Of a stretch of 22,136 nt of DNA, positions 9,938-17,397 are shown one piece after another. The notes beneath the pieces were generated by a model that saw only the letters and a list, made by a program, of their open reading frames with translations, searched no databases and had not been told where the DNA came from. This DNA comes from Bacteroidota bacterium. GTDB lineage: Bacteria; Bacteroidota; Bacteroidia; UBA8524. The stretch is from NCBI GenBank assembly GCA_003531115.1, contig DQHT01000093.1, forward strand, positions 9,522 to 31,657, in the 5' to 3' direction. Position 1 is the stretch's first letter. Each line of letters begins with the position of its first letter. Made by a program: the position numbers and the translations under genes.

Positions 9938-9970
9938 ATAAAGGATACCGGAAATTCCGGTATCCTTTAT
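9938..9970 (-). terminator. Long perfect hairpin after adhesin 4
   Basis: The segment is a near-perfect palindrome. AAAGGATACCGGA at 9940-9952 pairs with TCCGGTATCCTTT at 9956-9968, extended by A:T pairs to 9938 and 9970. On the minus strand it begins 8 bases after the adhesin 4 stop and is followed by a T-rich run (TTATTTATTATA), a good factor-independent terminator layout. The GGATACCGGAA core is shared with the hairpin after adhesin 2. Confidence 0.8.
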
Positions 9971-9977
9971 GATATTC

Positions 9978-12900
9978 TTATTTGATTACGATGCGCTTGC
10001 TTACGCTTCCTTGTTCAGTAGTAAGTTGGATCAAATATACTCCTGCAGTTACATGGCTCAGGTCAATATTGGCCTCACCATTCACGAAGGCTTCAGCACC
10101 GGCGGCAAAAACACCTTTACCTAATGCGTCAACGATCTGCACGGAAACTTTTCCTCCTAATTGCTCATCCAATTTTACCGTAAAGGCTCCATTGCTCGGG
10201 TTAGGATAAACTTCGATCATCGATCCAAGATCCAATCCTTCCACTGAAGTAGGCGTCCACACATTTACGATACGGGTGGTGAGGGCAGAAACATTACCTG
10301 ATCCATCTGTTGCACGGTAAACAACATTGTATACTCCAGGATAGTTCACATCCACATTACTTAAGACGATCTCAATGCTTGAAGGATTTCCCTGGAACCA
10401 CTGCGGTGTCCAGTAGTTGTCCAGAACAGTAAGTCCGGTCAAAGGGTTAAAGTTAGTGGACCATCTTTGAACATTCATCGGAGAAGCGATAATCACAGGT
10501 TTTTCTATATCCACCACACGAACAGTGCGGGTATACGTTGCCGTATTTCCGGAACCATCTGTAGCTGTGTATACAATCGGATAAGAACCCAGTTCATAAA
10601 TATTCAAAGCCGATGCATCCCGTACCAAAGAAACACTTGGATAGTAATTGTCAGTGGCAGTAACCGGAGGCTCGAAGAAATTGGCATTGTTCACTTCAAC
10701 AATGATCTCGTCAGACCCTTGTAAGGTAGTGATCACCGGAGCAATGGCATCACCTACCTGGAAGACAACGGTTACAGGTGTTGCAGCATTTCCGGAGAAA
10801 TCAACGGCATTGAAGGTAACGGGATAAGATCCGAATACATTTACATTGATACTACCAGTCATGGTAACCTGTACATTCGGGTCAAAATTATCGGTAATAC
10901 TTACCGGATTTACGAATGGGGTTCCTACCTGCCAGAAGACATTTGCAGGACTGTTGATCACCGGAGCATCAATATCTCTAACCTGAACAGTACGAATAAC
11001 CTGAGATGAATTGCCGTTTATATCGCTGATTTTATAGGTCAGGTCATAATCGCCGATCACATTCACGTCTACCATTCCTGTTACAATTACATCACCGGTA
11101 ACATTTTTGTTACCCGGATTGTCAAGGGCAGTGAAACCTGGCTCTGTAAAAGGAACCAAAACACTATGAATGATCGGTGAACCACCGGTTAATGTAATAA
11201 CAGGCTCTGTAATGTCGGTTGAAACAATTACCGTTCTGGTAACACGCGTAGCCATCAGCCCTGAACCATCCGTTACGTCATAATGAACATAATAGATTCC
11301 AGCCTGGGTCATGTCTACCTGATTGGTGATCACAATTCTTGAACTGATATCTCCTTCGATATTGTCAATAGCTTTTGCACCTTCTTCGGTATAGGTTGAA
11401 TTTACTTCCAGCGTAATGGAACTCAATCCATTCAAGGTAATAACAGGAGGCTGATCGTCGAAACGCAGCATTACCCCATAATCTTCAAACTCACCAACCT
11501 GAACAGGTCCGCAGGAATTAAAGCTGTTCGCTCCAAGTGAAGCACCAACACGAAGACGGCTTTCACCTTCTAATGTATAAGTATAGTCAGGAACAGTAAA
11601 GGTGGCGGTATAGCTTAGTGTATTTGCATTGGTTTCAAGCATTACACGCTCAGTAGCTTCCTGGAATTCACCATCACGGTTGAAATCGATCCAGGCCTTA
11701 CGTGTCATGCTGTTCACAGTACTTGGGCGTTCGAGCGTCAATTGATAAGTCTGACCTGCGGTCAAAACAACACCAAAGTCTGCGGTATAATTGAAATAAC
11801 CCGGGCTTTTACCAGAAGGAGTTTCGTTATTGATATTTTCAATTATCACACGGGTAATACCCACATCAGCGATCGATGGTATTATAACAGAAGGTGTGCA
11901 GTAGTCAATAACATCGATATAATTGGTTTTGGTTTCCACATTAGAACCGTTGTCGTTGCTCACTTCCATTTCAACATGGTAGGAACCGGCATCGTTAAAT
12001 TTAACTTCGATAACACGATCAGTCAGGGAATATCCCGGCTGAAGTGCCCATCCGGTAGCCGGAGTAATATCCCAGGCATAGGAACATCCTGCAACGCTCA
12101 AATCGGTTAATGTCACCACACTACCTGCTGATACACGGCGGTTTGATGCTTCGAATTCTACCTCAGGCAAATTGCTTGTTGGAGATACTCTTAACACTTT
12201 TACTACTGTATCATTTCCTTCGCAGCTTTTTGCTACCATGCGGATTTGATATTCTTCATATTGTCCGGATGCCGGAACATTCCACTCAGGATTTTCCTCA
12301 TCGCAATAATCACAATACATGGCAGGATAGGTCACGTTCGGATCATAATCGATGATCCAGTCGTAAGTGGCCTGTCCGGGAACTACGCCGCTTGTTGCAT
12401 TTAATAATACCAGGTCCGTTCCACCTGAACATTCCCAAAGTGTATCGGGCAGATCTATGTCGGCAGAAATGGTTCCGTTCTGTGGCACTACTGAAGTCCA
12501 GCTTGCGGCAAAACCCGAAGCAATGGTATTCCCGTCGGACGTCATTAATAAGGTCATACTTCCCTGAGACGATTTGATCGTTCCTGTAGGAAGTGTATTT
12601 CCGGTGAATTCAGCCAACATAGGGCTGCTTGCATCAGGACCATCATAAACACGGAGGAAATCCCAATTGTTTTCCAGGTCCAATGCATTCATGGTTAGTG
12701 TTATGGATGATGCTCCACAAGGCTGAATAACAAATTCATAATATTCGTTGTCGCTGTAATTTCCAGTCGGACCACCTGAGTCAAAAATTTCTCCGGAGTC
12801 AGATGTACTCTTAAAGTCTTCACCCATGATGTTCGTAAAATTAGAACCTGAAGGTGGTGTTATTATAATATAGGCAGTACGGCAAAGGGGAGCTGAACTT

Positions 12901-13949
12901 CCCAGGCTGTTCGTTACGGTTAAACAAACTTCATAGGTACCGATATCATAGAAAAAGGCACTTGGGTTTTGGGAATACTGATTTCCGTTAGACCAAAACC
13001 AGGGGGCTCCGTTATTTACATCAGGGGTGATGGTCCATTCCCATGAAGAAGGGCCAAATGAAGAAAGGTCGAACAGGTCGATTTCAACAGGATTCCCTGA
13101 AAAGTAAAACACGTTTATGCTGCTTACAAAATTCGCAACCGGTGTAGATGTCGGATCTACAACGACAACCGTTTTTGTTTTAATGGCTGTACCCTGGCAG
13201 TTGGTAGACTCCAGACGAAGGTTATATGTACCTGCAGTTGAAAAGGAATATTGGTAGTTTACCGATGTTGACGCAACGACTTGCATGGTTGGATCAATAT
13301 CTGAATTGTACCATTTGTGGGTATATCCTCCCTGATTGGTATTGGCGAAAGTGGCCACCCAATTGGAATAAACGGTATCCGGTAAGGCGAAGTCAGCGGT
13401 TGGGGAAGATCCGGGAATGATGTTTACATTATAATCTTCTGTTTCACCATAAGTAAATGTTCCGCATGAACTGATGGAATTTGATTCAATACAAACCACA
13501 CGCATACGTGTAGTTCCTGCAACGCCGGAACAAGGAACCTGAAAGTTAATGTTGCTGGTGAAGGTACCACCGGTATAAGCGGTACTTCCTAAATTTTCTC
13601 CTGCATCGGTAAAATCACCATCCTGATTGAAGTCGATAAATACCCGGGCTGATTTTGTGTAGACGTCTGAGCCACAGGATCCTCCTGAATGAACACCAAG
13701 AGAAACAGACATTTGATAACTTGAGCCAACATACAGGTCGGTGCTCATGTTGGTAAAGTGAGTGTAGGTGGCACAGCCTCCATTTGCGGTGTTGTTGGAA
13801 ATGTTGCCTAATTCTACATTGATAATGTCAGAGTCGAAATTTGAAGTGGCCCCTGAGTTACAATAAGTCTGGGCCTTGAGCCCTGTTGTCAATAATAGCC
13901 CTACTCCCATTGAAAGGAGAAGTTTGGTACAGCTCGTCTTCATAAGCAT
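9978..13949 (-). CDS. Giant T9SS-exported multidomain adhesin, paralogue 4 with different N-terminal GEVED domain (1323 aa)
   Basis: First gene of the array in the transcribed direction. Signal peptide about 1-26 (MKTSCTK..., ends LKAQ). The first GEVED domain (about 28-177) has the form YCNSG...FIDFNQDGDF...YGETEDY and is clearly different from the first domain of paralogues 1-3. From about residue 183 onward it follows paralogue 3: PKD-like 183-266 and 270-365, CUB-like 370-490, PKD-like 495-590 (CDYC at 546-549) and 594-681, GEVED 684-829 (GEFEDY 819-824), five DUF5011/Ig-like repeats at about 834-910, 914-990, 995-1065, 1068-1147 and 1150-1230, and type A sorting domain 1245-1323 (VYPNPSNGAF, ending KRIVIK). 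Start may be 13949 (MLMK) or 13943 (MK), both before the signal peptide. It probably sits next to the main promoter of the array. Adhesion is inferred from the modules. Confidence 0.93.
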   Translation of the reverse strand: MLMKTSCTKLLLSMGVGLLLTTGLKAQTYCNSGATSNFDSDIINVELGNISNNTANGGCATYTHFTNMSTDLYVGSSYQMSVSLGVHSGGSCGSDVYTKSARVFIDFNQDGDFTDAGENLGSTAYTGGTFTSNINFQVPCSGVAGTTRMRVVCIESNSISSCGTFTYGETEDYNVNIIPGSSPTADFALPDTVYSNWVATFANTNQGGYTHKWYNSDIDPTMQVVASTSVNYQYSFSTAGTYNLRLESTNCQGTAIKTKTVVVVDPTSTPVANFVSSINVFYFSGNPVEIDLFDLSSFGPSSWEWTITPDVNNGAPWFWSNGNQYSQNPSAFFYDIGTYEVCLTVTNSLGSSAPLCRTAYIIITPPSGSNFTNIMGEDFKSTSDSGEIFDSGGPTGNYSDNEYYEFVIQPCGASSITLTMNALDLENNWDFLRVYDGPDASSPMLAEFTGNTLPTGTIKSSQGSMTLLMTSDGNTIASGFAASWTSVVPQNGTISADIDLPDTLWECSGGTDLVLLNATSGVVPGQATYDWIIDYDPNVTYPAMYCDYCDEENPEWNVPASGQYEEYQIRMVAKSCEGNDTVVKVLRVSPTSNLPEVEFEASNRRVSAGSVVTLTDLSVAGCSYAWDITPATGWALQPGYSLTDRVIEVKFNDAGSYHVEMEVSNDNGSNVETKTNYIDVIDYCTPSVIIPSIADVGITRVIIENINNETPSGKSPGYFNYTADFGVVLTAGQTYQLTLERPSTVNSMTRKAWIDFNRDGEFQEATERVMLETNANTLSYTATFTVPDYTYTLEGESRLRVGASLGANSFNSCGPVQVGEFEDYGVMLRFDDQPPVITLNGLSSITLEVNSTYTEEGAKAIDNIEGDISSRIVITNQVDMTQAGIYYVHYDVTDGSGLMATRVTRTVIVSTDITEPVITLTGGSPIIHSVLVPFTEPGFTALDNPGNKNVTGDVIVTGMVDVNVIGDYDLTYKISDINGNSSQVIRTVQVRDIDAPVINSPANVFWQVGTPFVNPVSITDNFDPNVQVTMTGSINVNVFGSYPVTFNAVDFSGNAATPVTVVFQVGDAIAPVITTLQGSDEIIVEVNNANFFEPPVTATDNYYPSVSLVRDASALNIYELGSYPIVYTATDGSGNTATYTRTVRVVDIEKPVIIASPMNVQRWSTNFNPLTGLTVLDNYWTPQWFQGNPSSIEIVLSNVDVNYPGVYNVVYRATDGSGNVSALTTRIVNVWTPTSVEGLDLGSMIEVYPNPSNGAFTVKLDEQLGGKVSVQIVDALGKGVFAAGAEAFVNGEANIDLSHVTAGVYLIQLTTEQGSVSKRIVIK

Positions 13950-14008
13950 GTTTTTCGTTGTTTAGGTTTTATTAGGTTTCTGTTTAAACCACACGACAAC
14001 AAAGCCCC

Positions 14009-14031
14009 ATTTTATTGATTTTCAATAAAAT
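14009..14031. repeat. Perfect 10-bp inverted repeat, possible operator or 5' UTR hairpin
   Basis: ATTTTATTGA at 14009-14018 and TCAATAAAAT at 14022-14031 are exact reverse complements around TTT. It lies 60 bp before the adhesin 4 start. It is all A/T apart from one G:C pair and has no T tract on either side, so it is more likely a protein-binding site or a leader stem than a terminator. Inference only. Confidence 0.5.
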
Positions 14032-14354
14032 AACTGCTTTAGAGTTGGTGATCTGGCTGTGAACAGTCCGGAAAACCTGACCATACACAATCGCAATTTA
14101 TACAAATCCCCCTGTAAAAAAAGGCCGACGCACTGTTTTTCGGAAATATTTTCGACGTGAGGAATTGTGTCATTGCACGGGTTCGACACTGATCTTCTAA
14201 AATGGTTGCCTGAGTTTTTAAAAAAAAATCAAAAATCCCAAAATCGGAATTTCAATAGCAGCTTTACTCCTTTCTCCCCTTCAAATAAATATCCTGTAAA
14301 AATTGACATAAGATGAATATTACTGCTGTTATGCATAGAAACGGATTATTCTCC

Positions 14355-14362
14355 TATTTTTG
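14355..14362 (+). promoter_or_regulatory. Bacteroidota-type -7 box (TATTTTTG) for the polysaccharide operon
   Basis: TATTTTTG matches the TAnnTTTG consensus used by the primary sigma factor of Bacteroidota. Transcription would start near 14367-14370, which falls almost on the ATG at 14373 and favours the downstream ATG at 14403 as the true start. No clear TTG/TTTG -33 element is seen at the usual spacing, so the promoter may be weak or activator-dependent. Confidence 0.5.
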
Positions 14363-14402
14363 AACGTGTGCAATGGCACAGCTAATGTACTTTCAAATAC
14401 CC

Positions 14403-15203
14403 ATGACCCGTTTTTCAGCCAGCCTCAGCTTTCTTTTCATCTGCCTGTTACCTTTTATTACAGGCAATAGTCGGCTGAAGGCTCAAAGTGACAGCGCCTC
14501 GCTGCAGGATACCTTTGCTTATGAAGATATTTTCAGCCTGAATTTTGAAGAAGATGTCACCGTTCAACTGCTCCCGCTTGATACCATCGTAGATATTGCC
14601 TTCAGACATTCACCCACCCTCCGATTCCATGAAGGGGAAGTTGGTGCAGCCCGGGCACAGGTAATCCTGGCCAAAAGATCCTGGCATCCTTATATATCTA
14701 CTTTTGCCAGTTCCAGCTATGGAAGCCAGAATATTGCATTAAATACGTACAACCCGGCTACAGGAAGCAACCAAACCCAGGCTACCAACGGCTATACCAT
14801 CGGTGCAACCATCGTACTCCCGCTTTCTGTATTTACCCAGACTCCGGTTAAAATAGACATGATGCGCCAGGAGCTGAAAAAATTTGAAGCACGTGTGGAT
14901 GAAGCCAAACTGAGGCTTCGTCGCGAGATCATATCCGAATACTTCAAACTGGTTACCGCCCAAAGACTTTTAAAAATTATTAGCGAAGATGTTCAGACAG
15001 CCACCCTGACCCTGAACATTGCCGAAGTCCAGTTTCAAAATGGGACACTCCCTCCTTCCGAATTCAGTCGAATAAAAAACCTTCAAACCATTGCACGCAC
15101 CAACTACGAATTGCAGTTCAGAGAATTTGCCACGGCCTATTTTCAATTCGAAGCATTGGTAGGTGTAGAAATGTTTGAAATAAAACGAGCCAACCATCCA
15201 TGA
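14403..15203 (+). CDS. Half-length TolC-like outer-membrane efflux protein
   Basis: 266 aa from ATG 14403. The frame is open from ATG 14373 (276 aa), but 14403 gives a standard signal peptide (MTRFSASLSFLF..., cleavage after about KAQ at 28), and the -7 box at 14355 would leave no leader for 14373. The mature part resembles one OEP repeat of TolC-family proteins: an N-terminal helix (about 56-92, LDTIVDIAFRHSPTLRF), two probable membrane strands (about 94-110 and 130-142) joined by an N/T/G-rich loop, then long charged helices (about 145-255). TolC-family proteins normally have two such repeats and 400-500 residues, so only half is present. The gene ends in an ATGA overlap with the chain-length gene, so there is no missing second half downstream. 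Likely role: outer-membrane channel or its partner for polysaccharide export, in place of Wza. Family assignment is good; the role is inferred from context. Confidence 0.8.
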   Translation: MTRFSASLSFLFICLLPFITGNSRLKAQSDSASLQDTFAYEDIFSLNFEEDVTVQLLPLDTIVDIAFRHSPTLRFHEGEVGAARAQVILAKRSWHPYISTFASSSYGSQNIALNTYNPATGSNQTQATNGYTIGATIVLPLSVFTQTPVKIDMMRQELKKFEARVDEAKLRLRREIISEYFKLVTAQRLLKIISEDVQTATLTLNIAEVQFQNGTLPPSEFSRIKNLQTIARTNYELQFREFATAYFQFEALVGVEMFEIKRANHP

Positions 15204-17395
15204 CACTGCTTACCTATTTAAGGGTGGTTTATAAAAACCTCCTCTGGCTCCTACTCTTTCCCGTATTAACAGCCTTGCTTGTGGTGTTCCTAACCCGGAA
15301 CATCAAAAGGGAATATGCCAGCAGCAGCAGCCTTTACACCGGCGCCGCCTCGGGCTATAACCTCGCCAGCCCTCTGGAGGCGCGTATGGATTACCTTTCT
15401 GTAAACAACGCCTTTGATAATATGATCGCCGTGATCAAGTCGAGGGAAACCGTTACCGAAGTGAACCTGCGTTTGATGGCCCAGCACCTGAGCATGAAGG
15501 CCCCCAACCAGGCTGTACTCAGCCGCGAAATTTTTGATAAGCTGAATCATACCTTTCCGGATACCCTCATCCAGCAATGCCGAAAACTGGCCGACAAGGA
15601 GATCGTATACAATTACCTGCTCCCTTATGCCATGTCGAACGAATCCAACCTTATTAATAATATACTAAGGGGAGATCATCCGTATTATTCCATAATGGGA
15701 TTCAATCATGCGCTCACAGTAACCCGTAAAAGTTCGAGCGATATGATCGAAATGATCTTCAAAAGTGAAGACCCGGGAATTTCCAAAATGGCCCTCGACA
15801 TCCTCACGCGGGTGTTTATCGATCAGTACCGTAATATTAAAGGTGATGAAACCACGAATGTGGCCAGCTACTTCGAACAACAACTCGAAGCCGCTCAGGC
15901 CTCGCTGAATGACGCCGAAAACCGCCTGAAAGATTTTATGGTGCAGAACCGCATCATTAACTACTACGAACAATCCAAATTCGTGGCAGAAACCAAAGAA
16001 AACATTGATATCGAGATCAATGAGCTGAGCATGAGCCTTGCCGCGGCCAAAGCTTCCCTGGCTGCCATTGAAGTGAAGATGGGCCAAAAATCGGAGATCC
16101 TGAATAACAACACCCAGTTGCTGCAGATCCGCGACGAAATAGCCCGCATGCGCGTAAAATTGTCGCGAACCGAAATCTATGGTACCAAAGACGCCCCGGC
16201 CGATTCACTGCGCAGCGCAATAAAAAAACTCGAAGATCAATACAAACAGCTCGCCCTTCAGTTTTATAATAATACCTATACCCTCGAATCTACCCCGCAA
16301 CAGGACCTGCTCCGCTCCTGGCTCGATAAAGTTCTGGAAGTTGCCGATGTGGAAGGCAGGATGAAGGTGTATCAGGAACGTAAACTTGATTTTAATGTCG
16401 AATACGACAAATTTGCTCCCTGGGGCTCTACCCTCGCCCGGCTTGAACGGGAGGTCAGGGTCACGGAAGAACAGTATTTATCGGTACTTCATGGACTCAA
16501 TCAGGCCAAACTGCAAAAACAAAACCTGAAGTTTTCCAATAACCTTACGGTGGTCGACCACGCCTACCTCCCTCTGCAACCCGAAAAATCCAAGCGGATG
16601 ATGCTGGTAATGCTCGGGTTTATGGGAACTCTTTTTACCCTTCTGGCCTACCTCGCTGCTAAAGAATTTTTCGACAATTCGCTCCGCACTCCCAAACGGG
16701 CCATCGAAGAAACCGGACTCGACCTCCTCGGTGCCCTGCCTTTTATGCCTGATAAACCGGGCCCTGTGGATGTAGAAAGTGTGCATGTCTCGATGATCGA
16801 ACAGTGCCTGTCTAACCTGATCCTTGAAACGGAAAACAGCCCGACCTATAAACGTATTCTTGTATGCAGCAACCTGAAACGAGAAGGGAAAACCTGGTTC
16901 AGCAGTCATATGCAAAACAGGCTCAATGAGGTGGGAAGAAAAACCCTGATCATGGTTCCCAATATTCAGGCCGAAGAATCGGTCAAAGAAATTAAGGGTG
17001 ACTATTTTATCTATGAGGTCCGCGATAATTTTATCGATACTGAAAACCTCATTCAGCTTGGATTAACGGAAAAACAACGGGACCAATACGACTTTATATT
17101 TATTGAGTTACCTGAACAGTCGGTTTACCCCGCACCGATTCATTTGATCGGACTGGTGGAACTCTGTGTGAGGGTGGTGAACAGCGGCCGCGTATGGACA
17201 CCCTCTGATATTAACCTTGTACAGATCTTTGAAAAAGCCAAACCGAAAAAGCATCTGCTCCTGCTGAATGCCGTACCGGTTGATTCACTCGAAGGACTGG
17301 TAGGAACGATACCAAGAAGACGTTCGCGTATCAGGCAGATGGCACATGACTGGCTCTCGCAAAGTCTCACCCCTTCCCGACTTAAAACCCTTTAG
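15200..17395 (+). CDS. Wzz/Wzc-type polysaccharide chain-length protein with degenerate BY-kinase domain
   Basis: 731 aa inner-membrane protein controlling chain length and export. Visible parts: TM1 about 12-33, periplasmic Wzz-like region, long coiled coil about 222-360, a second helical stretch about 405-445, the PLQPEKSKR motif just before TM2 (about 467-487), then a cytoplasmic domain (about 500-700) with the fold layout of bacterial tyrosine kinases. The Walker A position reads CSNLKREGKT (556-565), keeping GKT but lacking the earlier glycines. The Walker A' region reads TLIMVPN (582-588) instead of a D-containing strand. Walker B reads YDFIFIELPE (630-639) with E in place of D. The C-terminus is basic and has no tyrosine cluster. 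It therefore looks like a pseudokinase co-polymerase. It overlaps the TolC-like gene by 4 nt and is followed by the polymerase-like gene after 2 nt. The signature fits a Wzc relative, but the kinase function is probably lost. Confidence 0.88.
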   Translation: MTLLTYLRVVYKNLLWLLLFPVLTALLVVFLTRNIKREYASSSSLYTGAASGYNLASPLEARMDYLSVNNAFDNMIAVIKSRETVTEVNLRLMAQHLSMKAPNQAVLSREIFDKLNHTFPDTLIQQCRKLADKEIVYNYLLPYAMSNESNLINNILRGDHPYYSIMGFNHALTVTRKSSSDMIEMIFKSEDPGISKMALDILTRVFIDQYRNIKGDETTNVASYFEQQLEAAQASLNDAENRLKDFMVQNRIINYYEQSKFVAETKENIDIEINELSMSLAAAKASLAAIEVKMGQKSEILNNNTQLLQIRDEIARMRVKLSRTEIYGTKDAPADSLRSAIKKLEDQYKQLALQFYNNTYTLESTPQQDLLRSWLDKVLEVADVEGRMKVYQERKLDFNVEYDKFAPWGSTLARLEREVRVTEEQYLSVLHGLNQAKLQKQNLKFSNNLTVVDHAYLPLQPEKSKRMMLVMLGFMGTLFTLLAYLAAKEFFDNSLRTPKRAIEETGLDLLGALPFMPDKPGPVDVESVHVSMIEQCLSNLILETENSPTYKRILVCSNLKREGKTWFSSHMQNRLNEVGRKTLIMVPNIQAEESVKEIKGDYFIYEVRDNFIDTENLIQLGLTEKQRDQYDFIFIELPEQSVYPAPIHLIGLVELCVRVVNSGRVWTPSDINLVQIFEKAKPKKHLLLLNAVPVDSLEGLVGTIPRRRSRIRQMAHDWLSQSLTPSRLKTL

Positions 17396-17397
17396 GT

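Larger units (their letters stand above)
5865..13409 (-). repeat. Long tandem direct repeat: 3' 3.4 kb of adhesin 3 and of adhesin 4
   Basis: The segments 5865-9287 and 9978-13409 encode collinear, strongly similar proteins of nearly the same length (about 1140 residues each). They share long runs at the DNA level, such as the CCACCTGAACATTCCCA stretch near 8310 and 12420. Similarity stops abruptly upstream of both segments, where the first GEVED domains differ. Such a direct repeat is a substrate for unequal crossing-over and gene conversion. Boundaries are set by eye. Confidence 0.65.
13950..14402. other. Divergent intergenic region between adhesin array and polysaccharide operon
   Basis: About 450 bp without a convincing gene on either strand. 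It contains the leader of adhesin 4 (A/C-rich on the minus strand, with AACCTAA-type units), a perfect 10-bp inverted repeat at 14009-14031, an imperfect 14-bp palindrome at 14141-14154 (CGGAAATATTTTCG), an A-rich run near 14220-14245, and a TATTTTTG -7 box for the plus-strand operon at 14355-14362. No good CAAAnnTA (a minus-strand -7 box) was found by eye, so the array promoter is not placed. Confidence 0.6.

Noticed and set aside
1734..13949. Periodic repeats resembling a repeat array
   Set aside because: The periodicity is protein-level (DUF5011/PKD modules of about 75-95 residues). There are no short identical repeats with unique spacers, so it is not a CRISPR array.
14303..14308. TTGACA resembling a sigma-70 -35 box
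   Set aside because: No TATAAT-like -10 follows at 16-18 bp. It is also about 50 bp from the TATTTTTG box, too far to be its -33 element.
13950..14402. tRNA or small RNA gene in the divergent region
   Set aside because: No cloverleaf or stem-loop with a T tract was seen by eye, and the region is mostly A/T-rich without a conserved RNA pattern.
14373..15203. Frameshifted full-length TolC whose second half was lost to a sequencing error
   Set aside because: The stop codon overlaps the next start (ATGA), and the following frame encodes a complete chain-length protein from TM1 on, so there is no room for a second repeat.
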